64,000 nt of DNA from assembly GCF_042643245.1 (NCBI RefSeq), contig NZ_JBHRSK010000008.1, positions 106,965 through 170,964 of the forward strand, given 5' to 3'. The notes below the pieces were generated by a model. The model worked only from the letters and a program-made list of their open reading frames with translations. It did no database searches and was not told where the DNA came from. Source of the DNA: Acidimangrovimonas pyrenivorans (GTDB taxonomy: Bacteria; Pseudomonadota; Alphaproteobacteria; Rhodobacterales; Rhodobacteraceae). A program made the translations under genes and the position numbers. Every line of letters begins with the position of its first letter. Positions within the stretch are counted from its first letter, which is position 1. Below, in pieces: positions 34,894 to 43,146 of this stretch.

Positions 34894-37179
34894 TCAGCCG
34901 TAATGCGCCACCGGGGTGCCCGCCAGCGCCGACATGTTCAGCAGCCCGCGGGTGGTGATCGAGGGCGTGACGATATGGGCGCGGTTGCCCATGCCCATCA
35001 GGATCGGCCCGACTTCCAGCCCGCCGCCCTTCATCTTGAGGATGTTGCGCACCCCCGAGGCGGCGTCGGAATTGGCGAAGACCAGCACGTTGGCGGCACC
35101 CTCGAAGCGGGCGCTGGGGAAGATGCGGTCGCGCAGGCCCTGGTCGAGCGCGGCGTCGATATGCATCTCGCCCTCATAGGCGAAATCGGGCTCGCGCAGG
35201 TCCAGCAGCTCCATCGCCGCGCGCATGGTCCGGCCCGAGGCGCAGTCGAGATTGCCGAATTGCGAATGGCTGCACAGCGCCACCTTCGGCGTCAGGCCGA
35301 AGCGGCGGACATGGCGGGCGGCGCCGATCACCGTTTCCATGATCTGCTCGGGCGTCGGTTCCGGGTGGACATGGGTGTCGGCGACGAAGAGCGGCCCGTC
35401 CTCGAGGATCATCAGCGACAGGGCGCCGACCGGGTGCAGCCCGCCGCGGGCCAGCACCTGGCGGACATAGTTGAGGTGCCACAGGTACTGGCCGAACGTG
35501 CCGCAGATCAGGCTGTCGGCCTCGCCGCGATGGACCATGACGGCGCCGATCGCGGTGGTGTTGGTGCGCATGATCGCCCTTGCGATATCGGGCGTGACGC
35601 CGCGCCGGGCCATCAGCTCGTGATAGGTGCCCCAGTAGTCGCGGTAGCGCGGGTCGTTTTCCGGGTTCACCAGCTCGAAATGGGTGCCGGGGCGGATCGG
35701 CAGCCCGGCGCGCTCGCAACGCATCTCGATCACCTCGGGCCGGCCGATCAGGATCGGCAGGTCGGTGGTTTCCTCCAGCATCGCGGCGGCGGCGCGCAGC
35801 ACGCGCTCGTCCTCGCCCTCGGCGAAGACGATCTTGCGGGTCGCCTGGCGGGCGGCGTCGAAGACCGGCCGCATCAGCAGGGCGGAACGGAAGACCGAGC
35901 CGTCGAGCCGCGCCTTGTAGGCCTCGATGTCTTCCAGCGGCCGGCTGGCGACGCCCGAGTCCATCGCCGCCTTGGCGACCGAGGTCGCGACGACGCCGAT
36001 CAGGCGCGGGTCGAACGGCTTGGGGATCAGGTAATCGGCGCCGAAGCTGAGCTGCTCGCCCTGGTAGGCGGCCGCGGCCTCGGCGCTGGTGGTGGCCCGG
36101 GCCAGCGCGGCGATCCCCTCGATGCAGGCCAACTGCATCTCGTCGTTGATCGTCGTCGCCCCGACATCGAGCGCGCCGCGGAAGATGAACGGGAAGCAGA
36201 GGACGTTGTTGACCTGGTTGGGATAGTCCGACCGGCCGGTCGCGATGATGGCGTCGGGCGCCACCGCGCGGGCGGCTTCGGGCAGGATCTCGGGTGTCGG
36301 GTTGGCCAGCGCGAAGATGATCGGCCGGTCGGCCATCTTCGCCACCATCTCGGGCTTGAGGACATTGGGGCCGGACAGGCCGAGGAACATGTCGGCGCCC
36401 GCGATCACCTCGTCGAGGCTGCGCAACTCGCTGGCCTGGGCATATTCCGCCTTCTGGGGCGTCATCTCCGCTTCCCGGCCCTGGTAGACCAGCCCGGCGA
36501 TGTCGCACAGCCAGACATTCTCGCGCTTGACGCCCAGCTTGAGCAGCATGTTGAGACAGGCGATGCCGGCCGCGCCGCCGCCGGTCGAGACCACCTTGAT
36601 CTCGTCGAACCTCTTGCCGGCGACATGCAGCGCGTTGGTCGCCGCCGCGCCGACAACGATCGCGGTGCCGTGCTGGTCGTCATGGAAGACCGGGATGTTC
36701 ATCCGCTCGCGGCAGATCTTCTCGACGATGAAGCAGTCGGGCGCCTTAATGTCCTCGAGGTTCACCGCGCCGAAGGTCGGTTCCAGTGCGCAGACCAGTT
36801 CGGCCAGCTTCTCGGGGTCGCTCTCGTTCAGCTCGATATCGAAACAGTCGATATTGGCGAATTTCTTGAACAGGACGGCCTTGCCCTCCATCACCGGCTT
36901 GGCCGCCAGGGCGCCGATATTGCCCAGCCCCAGCACGGCCGTGCCGTTGGTGACGACGCCGACCAGGTTGCCGCGGCTGGTATAGCGCGGGGCGGTGGCG
37001 GCATCGGCCTTGATCTCGAGACAGGCCTCGGCGACGCCGGGCGAATAGGCGCGGCTCAGGTCGCGGCCGTTGGCCAGCGGCTTGGTCGCCCGGATCTCCA
37101 GCTTCCCGGGCTTGGGAAACTCGTGATAGTCGAGCGCCGCCTGGCGCGCGTTGTCCTGCCGAGCCTCGTCCATCGTCAT
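34894..37179 (-). CDS. maeB: NADP-dependent malic enzyme with C-terminal phosphotransacetylase-like domain
   Basis: 761 aa hybrid malic enzyme. Residues about 1-430 form the malic enzyme: LANGRDLSRAYSPGVAEACL, the catalytic region HDDQHGTAIVV and the cofactor motif STGGGAAGIACL. Residues about 431-755 form the PTA-like domain (KIVFAEGEDERVLRAAAAML and later SDAASGVRN), which is regulatory and acetyl-CoA responsive in characterised MaeB proteins. It decarboxylates malate to pyruvate, making NADPH. A GGGAGGATGACG ribosome site precedes the start, and a 14-base palindrome lies 15 bases upstream. Confidence 0.95.
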   Translation of the reverse strand: MTMDEARQDNARQAALDYHEFPKPGKLEIRATKPLANGRDLSRAYSPGVAEACLEIKADAATAPRYTSRGNLVGVVTNGTAVLGLGNIGALAAKPVMEGKAVLFKKFANIDCFDIELNESDPEKLAELVCALEPTFGAVNLEDIKAPDCFIVEKICRERMNIPVFHDDQHGTAIVVGAAATNALHVAGKRFDEIKVVSTGGGAAGIACLNMLLKLGVKRENVWLCDIAGLVYQGREAEMTPQKAEYAQASELRSLDEVIAGADMFLGLSGPNVLKPEMVAKMADRPIIFALANPTPEILPEAARAVAPDAIIATGRSDYPNQVNNVLCFPFIFRGALDVGATTINDEMQLACIEGIAALARATTSAEAAAAYQGEQLSFGADYLIPKPFDPRLIGVVATSVAKAAMDSGVASRPLEDIEAYKARLDGSVFRSALLMRPVFDAARQATRKIVFAEGEDERVLRAAAAMLEETTDLPILIGRPEVIEMRCERAGLPIRPGTHFELVNPENDPRYRDYWGTYHELMARRGVTPDIARAIMRTNTTAIGAVMVHRGEADSLICGTFGQYLWHLNYVRQVLARGGLHPVGALSLMILEDGPLFVADTHVHPEPTPEQIMETVIGAARHVRRFGLTPKVALCSHSQFGNLDCASGRTMRAAMELLDLREPDFAYEGEMHIDAALDQGLRDRIFPSARFEGAANVLVFANSDAASGVRNILKMKGGGLEVGPILMGMGNRAHIVTPSITTRGLLNMSALAGTPVAHYG

Positions 37180-37193
37180 CCTCCCGGGATTTC

Positions 37194-37207
37194 GTTTAAC
37201 GTTAAAC
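37194..37207. promoter_or_regulatory. Perfect 14-bp palindrome, putative operator
   Basis: GTTTAACGTTAAAC is a perfect palindrome in the 134-base gap between divergent maeB and the cupin gene, only 15 bases from the maeB start. A/T-rich dyads of this kind are typical for a dimeric repressor; the regulator is not identified. Confidence 0.6.
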
Positions 37208-37313
37208 TATCCGCTTTCCCGCGCAACTAGCCCGCGCCGGGAAGCTGTTTCAAGCACAACTTGCAAATCCCGCCGCAGCTATACACTGTGCGGGCTGCAA
37301 GAGGGAGGGGCCG

Positions 37314-38399
37314 ATGTCCGAAATCCGCGCCGAGATGCGCCTGCCGACCACTGAGTTGCGCGACGATCTGCCGTTCTTCACCAAGACCCTGAAGATGCGG
37401 CTCGACATGATCTATCCGGCCGACAACCCGGAAGTCGCGGTGTTCTCGGGCCACGGGCTGCGGCTGCGGGTCGAGAAGGGCGCGCCCGAGGCGCCGGGCA
37501 CGATCCGGATCCTCACCGACGATCCGGACGGCTTCGCCGACGGTCGGCGCGAGTTGACCGCGCCGAACGGCACCAGGGTCGAGATCGACGAACTCAACCC
37601 GCCGCTGGTGCTGCCCGAGACCGAGCACGCCTTCGTCGTCCGCCGTCTCGCCGACCAGGCGCCCTGGGTGATCGGCCGCGCCGGCATGCACTATCGCGAC
37701 CTCGTGCCCTCGCGCCTGGGCGGGGCGATGATCGCCAGCCATATCCGCATCCCGGATGGCGGCCCGGTGCCCGACATGGTGCATTTCCACAAGGTCGGCT
37801 TCCAGCTCATCTTCTGCGTCAAGGGCTGGGTCGACGTGGTCTACGAGGATCAGGGCGGCCCGCGCCGGCTTTACGCCGGCGACTGCTTCATCCAGCCGCC
37901 CGAGATTCGCCACCGCGTGCTCGAGGCCAGCGACGGCATCGAGGTGATCGAGATCGGCGTGCCGGCCGAGCATATCACCGAGATCGACCACGACATGGCG
38001 CTGCCCACCGGCCATTTCCGGCCCGAGCGCGAATGGCAGGGCCAGCGTTTCGTTCACAATGTCGGGAAGGAGGCCGCCTGGGCGCCGTTCCGCATCCCCG
38101 GCTTCATCGCCCGCGACACCACGATCAACGCCAACACCAAGGGCGTCGCCGGCGTCATGGTGATCCGCAAGGGCGAGGGCGCGGCGCCCTGGACCCGGCA
38201 CAAGGGCGACATCCTGTTCACCTTCGTCATGGCCGGCGAGATGACGCTGGAGGGCGAGGGCAAGGAGCCCTACCGCCTGAGCGCCGGCGACGCCTTCGTC
38301 GTCCCGCCCGGGATGAAGACGCGTTACAGCGATCCCAGCGACGATATCGAGCTGCTGGAGGTCACCCTGCCGGCGGAATTCGAGACCGAGCTGCTCTGA
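37314..38399 (+). CDS. Double-cupin domain protein, function unknown
   Basis: 361 aa. The N-terminal part (about 1-110) resembles a glyoxalase/dioxygenase-like helper region (LPFFTKTLKMRLDMIYPADN). Two cupin barrels follow: one around VPDMVHFHKVGFQLIFCVKG with a YAGDCFIQPPEIRH second motif, and one around WTRHKGDILFTFVMAGEM with SAGDAFVVPPGMK. First-cupin histidines are retained, so a metal site is likely. It resembles cupin proteins annotated only by domain in proteobacteria; an oxygenase or isomerase acting on a small carboxylate is possible. Divergent from maeB. Confidence 0.75.
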   Translation: MSEIRAEMRLPTTELRDDLPFFTKTLKMRLDMIYPADNPEVAVFSGHGLRLRVEKGAPEAPGTIRILTDDPDGFADGRRELTAPNGTRVEIDELNPPLVLPETEHAFVVRRLADQAPWVIGRAGMHYRDLVPSRLGGAMIASHIRIPDGGPVPDMVHFHKVGFQLIFCVKGWVDVVYEDQGGPRRLYAGDCFIQPPEIRHRVLEASDGIEVIEIGVPAEHITEIDHDMALPTGHFRPEREWQGQRFVHNVGKEAAWAPFRIPGFIARDTTINANTKGVAGVMVIRKGEGAAPWTRHKGDILFTFVMAGEMTLEGEGKEPYRLSAGDAFVVPPGMKTRYSDPSDDIELLEVTLPAEFETELL

Positions 38400-38425
38400 G
38401 CCTTCTTCCGGGCGCAAATACCTTC

Positions 38426-38436
38426 GGGGGGGGGGG
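38426..38436. repeat. Run of 11 G
   Basis: Eleven consecutive G follow GCGCAAATACCTTC downstream of the cupin stop. Such tracts slip during replication and sequencing, so the exact count may vary. Confidence 0.9.
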
Positions 38437-38456
38437 AGGGTCCGGAACGGGCAGAG

Positions 38457-38478
38457 GGGGGGCTGACGGCCCCCCTTT
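38457..38478 (+). terminator. G/C hairpin between the cupin gene and cdd
   Basis: Six G pair with six C across a 7-base loop (CTGACGG), then TTT. Probably ends the cupin transcript before the nucleoside operon; the T-tract is short. Confidence 0.5.
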
Positions 38479-38564
38479 CCCCCTCGTCACCCCTCCCGAC
38501 CGCCTCTTGCATCGCCCGACGCCGCGCCGCAAAGTCGGCGAACCAATTTGACCGGAGGCAGTTC

Positions 38565-38954
38565 ATGTCCCTTCTCGACGCCGCGAAGGCCGTGCGCGAA
38601 AACGCCCACGCGCCCTATTCCAACTTCAAGGTCGGGGCGGCGCTGCGCACCCCCTCCGGCGCCGTCCATATCGGCTGCAATGTCGAGAATGTCGCCTATC
38701 CCGAAGGCACTTGCGCCGAGGCCGGGGCGATCGCCGCGATGGTGGCGGCGGGCGAGACCGAGATCGCTGAAATCCTGGTGATCGCCGACAGCCCGGAGCC
38801 GGTGACACCCTGCGGCGGCTGCCGCCAGAAGATCGCCGAATTCGCGGCGCCGGAGGTGCGGGTGACCATGTGCACCACTGCCGGCAAGCAGAGCGTGGCG
38901 ACAGTGGCCGAACTGCTGCCGGGCGCCTTCAACTCGCGCCACATGGAAAGCTGA
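38565..38954 (+). CDS. cdd: Cytidine deaminase
   Basis: 129 aa homotetrameric-type enzyme converting (deoxy)cytidine to (deoxy)uridine. Zinc and proton-shuttle motifs are complete: NVENVAYPEGTCAEAGA, with Cys-Ala-Glu, and TPCGGCRQ. First gene of the tightly packed salvage operon cdd-deoA-deoB-add-upp, preceded by ACCGGAGG. Confidence 0.95.
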   Translation: MSLLDAAKAVRENAHAPYSNFKVGAALRTPSGAVHIGCNVENVAYPEGTCAEAGAIAAMVAAGETEIAEILVIADSPEPVTPCGGCRQKIAEFAAPEVRVTMCTTAGKQSVATVAELLPGAFNSRHMES

Positions 38955-38956
38955 GC

Positions 38957-40264
38957 ATGGACGCCCGCACGATCAATGCCCATCTGCGGCTCGGCCGGCG
39001 GCCGAGCGCCGAGGAGCTGAAATGGTTCGCCGACGGCCTCGCTTCGGGTGCCGTCACCGATGCCCAGGCCGGGGCCTTCGCGATGGCGGTCTGCCTGCAG
39101 GGGCTGGGCGAGGAGGGCCGCGTCGCCCTGACCCGGGCGATGCGCGATTCCGGCGAGGTGCTGGACTGGGACCTGCCCGGCCCGGTGCTCGACAAGCATT
39201 CGACCGGCGGCATCGGCGATTGCGTCTCGCTGCTGCTGGCGCCGGCGCTGGCGGCCTGCGGCGCCTATGTGCCGATGATCTCTGGCCGTGGCCTCGGCCA
39301 TACCGGCGGCACGCTGGACAAGCTCGAGGCGATCCCCGGCTTCCGCGCCGATGTCGGCACCGAGCGGCTGCGCAAGATCACCGAGGAGGTCGGTTGCGCC
39401 ATCGTCGCCGCCAATGCCGATATCGCCCCGGCCGACCGCCGGCTCTACGCCATCCGCGACGTCTCCGGCACGGTCGAGTCGATCGACCTGATCACCGCCT
39501 CGATCCTGTCCAAGAAGCTGGCGGCAGGGCTCGAGGGGCTGGTGCTCGACGTCAAGGTCGGCTCGGGCGCCTTCATGAAGACGATGGAGGAGGCCGAGGC
39601 GCTGGCCCGGTCGCTGGTGAGCACGGCGCAGGGCGCGGGCTGCATGACCACGGCGCTGATCACCGACATGAGCCAGCCGCTGGCCACCGCCGCCGGCAAC
39701 GCGCTGGAGGTGATCGAGGTGATGGAGACGCTGACCGGCACCTCGGTCAATGCGGCGCTGTGGGACCTGACCGTGGCGCTGGGCGGCGAGCTCCTGGCGC
39801 TGGGCGGGCTGGCGGCCGATCCCGTCGACGGCGCCGGCCGCATCGGCCGCGCGATGGAGGGCGGCCAGGCGGCCGAGATCTTCGGCGACATGGTGGCCGA
39901 ACTGGGCGGGCCGGTGGATTTCGTCGAGCGTTGGCCGGACCGGCTGCCTTCGGCCCCCGTGGTGCGCGAGGTGGCGGCCGACAACGAGGGCTTCGTCGCC
40001 ACTATCGACGGCGAGGCGCTGGGGCTGGCCGTGGTCGGGCTTGGCGGCGGCCGGCTGAAGGGCGGCGACAAGATCAATCCCTCGGTCGGCCTGTCCGAGA
40101 TCGCCGGCATCGGCGAGCATGTCGCCCCCGACATGCCGCTGGCGCTGGTCCATGCCGCGACCGAGGCCGAGGCCGAGGCGGCCGTCGCCGCCGTCCGCGC
40201 CGCCTTCACCATCGGCGAGGACGTCATCGCCGACCCGCCCCTGATTCACGAAAGGATCGCCTGA
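38957..40264 (+). CDS. deoA: Thymidine phosphorylase
   Basis: 435 aa pyrimidine nucleoside phosphorylase, splitting thymidine or uridine into base and (deoxy)ribose-1-phosphate. Family signatures: phosphate site VLDKHSTGGIGDCVSL, SGRGLGHTGGTLDKLEAIPG and KLAAGLEGLVLDVKVGSGAF. The start is 2 bases after the cdd stop and the end overlaps deoB (TGATG). Its sugar phosphate product is the substrate of DeoB. Confidence 0.95.
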   Translation: MDARTINAHLRLGRRPSAEELKWFADGLASGAVTDAQAGAFAMAVCLQGLGEEGRVALTRAMRDSGEVLDWDLPGPVLDKHSTGGIGDCVSLLLAPALAACGAYVPMISGRGLGHTGGTLDKLEAIPGFRADVGTERLRKITEEVGCAIVAANADIAPADRRLYAIRDVSGTVESIDLITASILSKKLAAGLEGLVLDVKVGSGAFMKTMEEAEALARSLVSTAQGAGCMTTALITDMSQPLATAAGNALEVIEVMETLTGTSVNAALWDLTVALGGELLALGGLAADPVDGAGRIGRAMEGGQAAEIFGDMVAELGGPVDFVERWPDRLPSAPVVREVAADNEGFVATIDGEALGLAVVGLGGGRLKGGDKINPSVGLSEIAGIGEHVAPDMPLALVHAATEAEAEAAVAAVRAAFTIGEDVIADPPLIHERIA

Positions 40265-41475
40265 TGCCGCGTGCCTTCCTGATCGTCATGGACAGCGTCG
40301 GCTGCGGCGGCGCCCCCGATGCCGACAGCTTCTTCAACGACGGCCAGCCCGATACCGGCGCCAACACGCTGGCCCATATCGCCCGCGAGTGTGCCGCCGG
40401 CCGGGCCGAGGAAGGCCGGACCGGGCCGCTGAAGCTGCCCAGGCTCGACGCGCTCGGCCTCGGCGCGGCGATCAAGCTGGCCTCGGGCGACGACGCGCCG
40501 GGGCTGGGGGCGGTGCCGCAGGGCCGCTGGGGCGCGGCGACCGAGGTCTCGCGCGGCAAGGACACGCCGTCCGGCCATTGGGAACTGGCCGGCGTGCCGG
40601 TGCCGTGGGACTGGACCTATTTTCCCGACACCGTGCCGGCTTTCCCCGACGACCTGGTGGCCGAGGTCTGCCGCCTCGCCGGGACCGAGGGCATCCTCGG
40701 CAATTGCCATGCCTCGGGCGTGCCGATCGTCAACGAGCTGGGCGAGGAGCACATGAGGACCGGCTGGCCGATCTGCTACACCTCGGCCGATTCTGTCTTC
40801 CAGATCGCCGCGCATGAGGAGAGCTTCGGCCTCGACCGGCTGCAGGAGCTGTGCAAGGCGATCGCGCCGCGGCTGCACGCGATGAAGGTCGGCCGCGTCA
40901 TCGCCCGGCCCTTCATCGGCACGCCGGGCCATTTCACCCGCACCGCCAACCGGCACGACTATGCCATCGAACCGCCGCAGCCGACCCTGCTCGACTGGGC
41001 GCATGCGGCCGGCCGCGCCACCCATGCGGTGGGCAAGATCGGCGACATCTTCTCGATGCGCGGAGTCGGCAAGCTGCACAAGGGCAAGTCCGATGCCGAC
41101 CTGATGGGCTTCATGCACGGGCTGGTGGCCGAGGCCGAGGAGGGCTCACTCACCTTCGCCAATTTCGTCGAGTTCGACAGCCTCTACGGCCATCGCCGCG
41201 ACGTCTCGGGCTATGCCCGGGCGCTGGAATGGTTCGACGGCGAGGCGGCGAAGCTGATCGTCGCCCTGCGCCCCGGCGACCTGATGCTTTTTACCGCCGA
41301 TCACGGCAACGACCCGACCTGGATCGGCTCGGACCACACCCGCGAGCGGGTGCCGGTGCTGATCGCCGGCACCGGCACGGGCGAGATCGGCATCTGCGCC
41401 TATACCGATGTCGGCGCCTCCGTCGCCGCCCATCTGGAGATCCCGGCGCAAGGGCCGGGGCGGAGCTTCCTGTGA
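40264..41475 (+). CDS. deoB: Phosphopentomutase
   Basis: 403 aa alkaline-phosphatase-superfamily mutase converting (deoxy)ribose-1-phosphate to the 5-phosphate. The metal site is visible in LIVMDSVGCGGAPDA and FTADHGNDPTW with SDHTRERVP, and the nucleophile region in SRGKDTPSGHWE, where the Thr is phosphorylated. Standard length. Coupled to deoA upstream by TGATG and to add downstream by GTGA. Confidence 0.96.
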   Translation: MPRAFLIVMDSVGCGGAPDADSFFNDGQPDTGANTLAHIARECAAGRAEEGRTGPLKLPRLDALGLGAAIKLASGDDAPGLGAVPQGRWGAATEVSRGKDTPSGHWELAGVPVPWDWTYFPDTVPAFPDDLVAEVCRLAGTEGILGNCHASGVPIVNELGEEHMRTGWPICYTSADSVFQIAAHEESFGLDRLQELCKAIAPRLHAMKVGRVIARPFIGTPGHFTRTANRHDYAIEPPQPTLLDWAHAAGRATHAVGKIGDIFSMRGVGKLHKGKSDADLMGFMHGLVAEAEEGSLTFANFVEFDSLYGHRRDVSGYARALEWFDGEAAKLIVALRPGDLMLFTADHGNDPTWIGSDHTRERVPVLIAGTGTGEIGICAYTDVGASVAAHLEIPAQGPGRSFL

Positions 41476-42449
41476 CCCACTTGCCCAAGATCGAGCTGCA
41501 CCTTCACCTCGAAGGCGCGGCCCCGCCGGCCTTCATCCGCGGCCTCGCCAAGGAGAAGCATGTCGACATCTCCGGCATCTTCGACGAACGCGGCGATTAC
41601 AGCTACACCGACTTCTGGGATTTCCTGCGGGTCTACGAGGCCGCGACCTCGGTCCTGCAGACGCCCGAGGATTACGCCCGGCTGACCGCGGCGGTTCTGG
41701 CCGAAAGCGCCGCCAATGACGTGATCTATTGCGAGACCTTCCTCAGCCCCGATTTCTGCGGCGGCCGCGACCTGGGGGCTTGGCGCGAATACCTCCACGC
41801 CATCCGCGAGGCCGCCGACAGGGCCGAGGCGCAGGACGGCATCACCTTGCGCGGCATCGTCACCCCGATCCGCCATTTCGGCCCCGACAAGGCGCGTGAG
41901 GTCGCGCTCTGCGCCGCCGAGACGGCGGGCGACTGGATCGTCGGCTTCGGCATCGGCGGCGACGAGAAGGCCGGCAAGCCGAAGGATTTCGCCTGGTCCT
42001 TCGACATGGCGCGCGAGGCCGGGCTGCGGCTGACCGCCCATGCCGGCGAATGGGGCGGGCCGGAGAGCGTGCGCGACGCGCTGCGCGACCTGCGGGTCGA
42101 GCGCATCGGCCACGGCGTGCGGGCGATCGAGGACCTGGCGCTGGTCGACGAGCTGGCCGAAGCCGGCGTCGTGCTCGAGGTCTGCCCGGGCTCGAACATC
42201 GCGCTGGGGCTCTATCCCGACTGGCGCCGCCACCCGATCGGCCAGTTCCACGACCGCGGCGTCAAGGTCACCGTCTCGACCGACGACCCGCCCTTCTTCC
42301 ACACCACGATGCGGAACGAATACGATCGGCTTTCGAAAGCTTTCGACTGGGATGACGGCGTTTTCCGCGCTATCAACGCCACCGCCGCCGGCGCCGCCTT
42401 CTGCGACGAGGCCACCCGCGCGCGCCTGCAGAAACGACTGGAGCCCTGA
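41472..42449 (+). CDS. add: Adenosine deaminase
   Basis: 325 aa metal-dependent deaminase of the amidohydrolase fold, turning (deoxy)adenosine into (deoxy)inosine. Motifs: LPKIELHLHLEGAAPP, TAHAGEWGG, ERIGHGVRA and VTVSTDDPPFF. The GTG start overlaps the deoB stop. Some family members deaminate adenine; the nucleoside context favours adenosine. No purine nucleoside phosphorylase gene is in this operon, so inosine would be split elsewhere. Confidence 0.92.
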   Translation: MTHLPKIELHLHLEGAAPPAFIRGLAKEKHVDISGIFDERGDYSYTDFWDFLRVYEAATSVLQTPEDYARLTAAVLAESAANDVIYCETFLSPDFCGGRDLGAWREYLHAIREAADRAEAQDGITLRGIVTPIRHFGPDKAREVALCAAETAGDWIVGFGIGGDEKAGKPKDFAWSFDMAREAGLRLTAHAGEWGGPESVRDALRDLRVERIGHGVRAIEDLALVDELAEAGVVLEVCPGSNIALGLYPDWRRHPIGQFHDRGVKVTVSTDDPPFFHTTMRNEYDRLSKAFDWDDGVFRAINATAAGAAFCDEATRARLQKRLEP

Positions 42450-42450
42450 G

Positions 42451-43080
42451 ATGAAACACGTGACCGTCGTCGACCACCCGCTGGTGCAGCACAAGCTGAC
42501 GATCATGCGCAACAAGGATACCTCGACCGGCAGCTTCCGCCGGCTGCTGCGCGAGATCAGCCAGCTTCTGGCCTATGAGGTCACCCGCGACCTGACCCTG
42601 ACCGAGCGCCTGATCGAGACCCCGAATTGCGAGATGAACGCGCCCACCCTGGCGGGCAAGAAGCTGGCGCTGATCTCGATCCTGCGGGCCGGCAACGGGC
42701 TGCTCGACGGTATTCTCGAACTGATCCCCTCGGCCCGGGTCGGTTTCGTCGGGCTCTATCGCGACGAGGAGACGCTGAAGCCGGTGCAGTATTACTACAA
42801 GGTGCCGGAAGAGCTCGAGGACCGGATGGTGATCGTCGTCGACCCGATGCTGGCGACCGGCAATTCCTCGGTCGCGGCCATCGACCTGCTGAAGCAATCC
42901 GGGGCGCGGAACCTGATCTTCATGTGCCTGCTGGCGGCGCCCGAGGGCGTCAAGCGGATGGAGGAGGCGCATCCCGACGTGCCGATCGTCACCGCCGCGA
43001 TCGACGATCACCTGAACGAGCACGGATATATCGTTCCGGGGCTAGGGGATGCGGGCGACCGCATGTATGGCACTAAATAG
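42451..43080 (+). CDS. upp: Uracil phosphoribosyltransferase
   Basis: 209 aa UPRTase making UMP from uracil and PRPP. The opening (VVDHPLVQHKLTIMRNKDTS), the PRPP loop VIVVDPMLATGNSSVAA and the C-terminal uracil-binding GYIVPGLGDAGDRMYG are all conserved. One base separates it from the add stop. It takes the uracil released by the upstream enzymes, so it closes the pyrimidine branch. Confidence 0.97.
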   Translation: MKHVTVVDHPLVQHKLTIMRNKDTSTGSFRRLLREISQLLAYEVTRDLTLTERLIETPNCEMNAPTLAGKKLALISILRAGNGLLDGILELIPSARVGFVGLYRDEETLKPVQYYYKVPEELEDRMVIVVDPMLATGNSSVAAIDLLKQSGARNLIFMCLLAAPEGVKRMEEAHPDVPIVTAAIDDHLNEHGYIVPGLGDAGDRMYGTK

Positions 43081-43146
43081 GCCCAATTCTCCTTTACTCA
43101 GCGGCTGTCATCCGGCATGCTTCCCCAACGCTTCAAGGGGGTAGTC

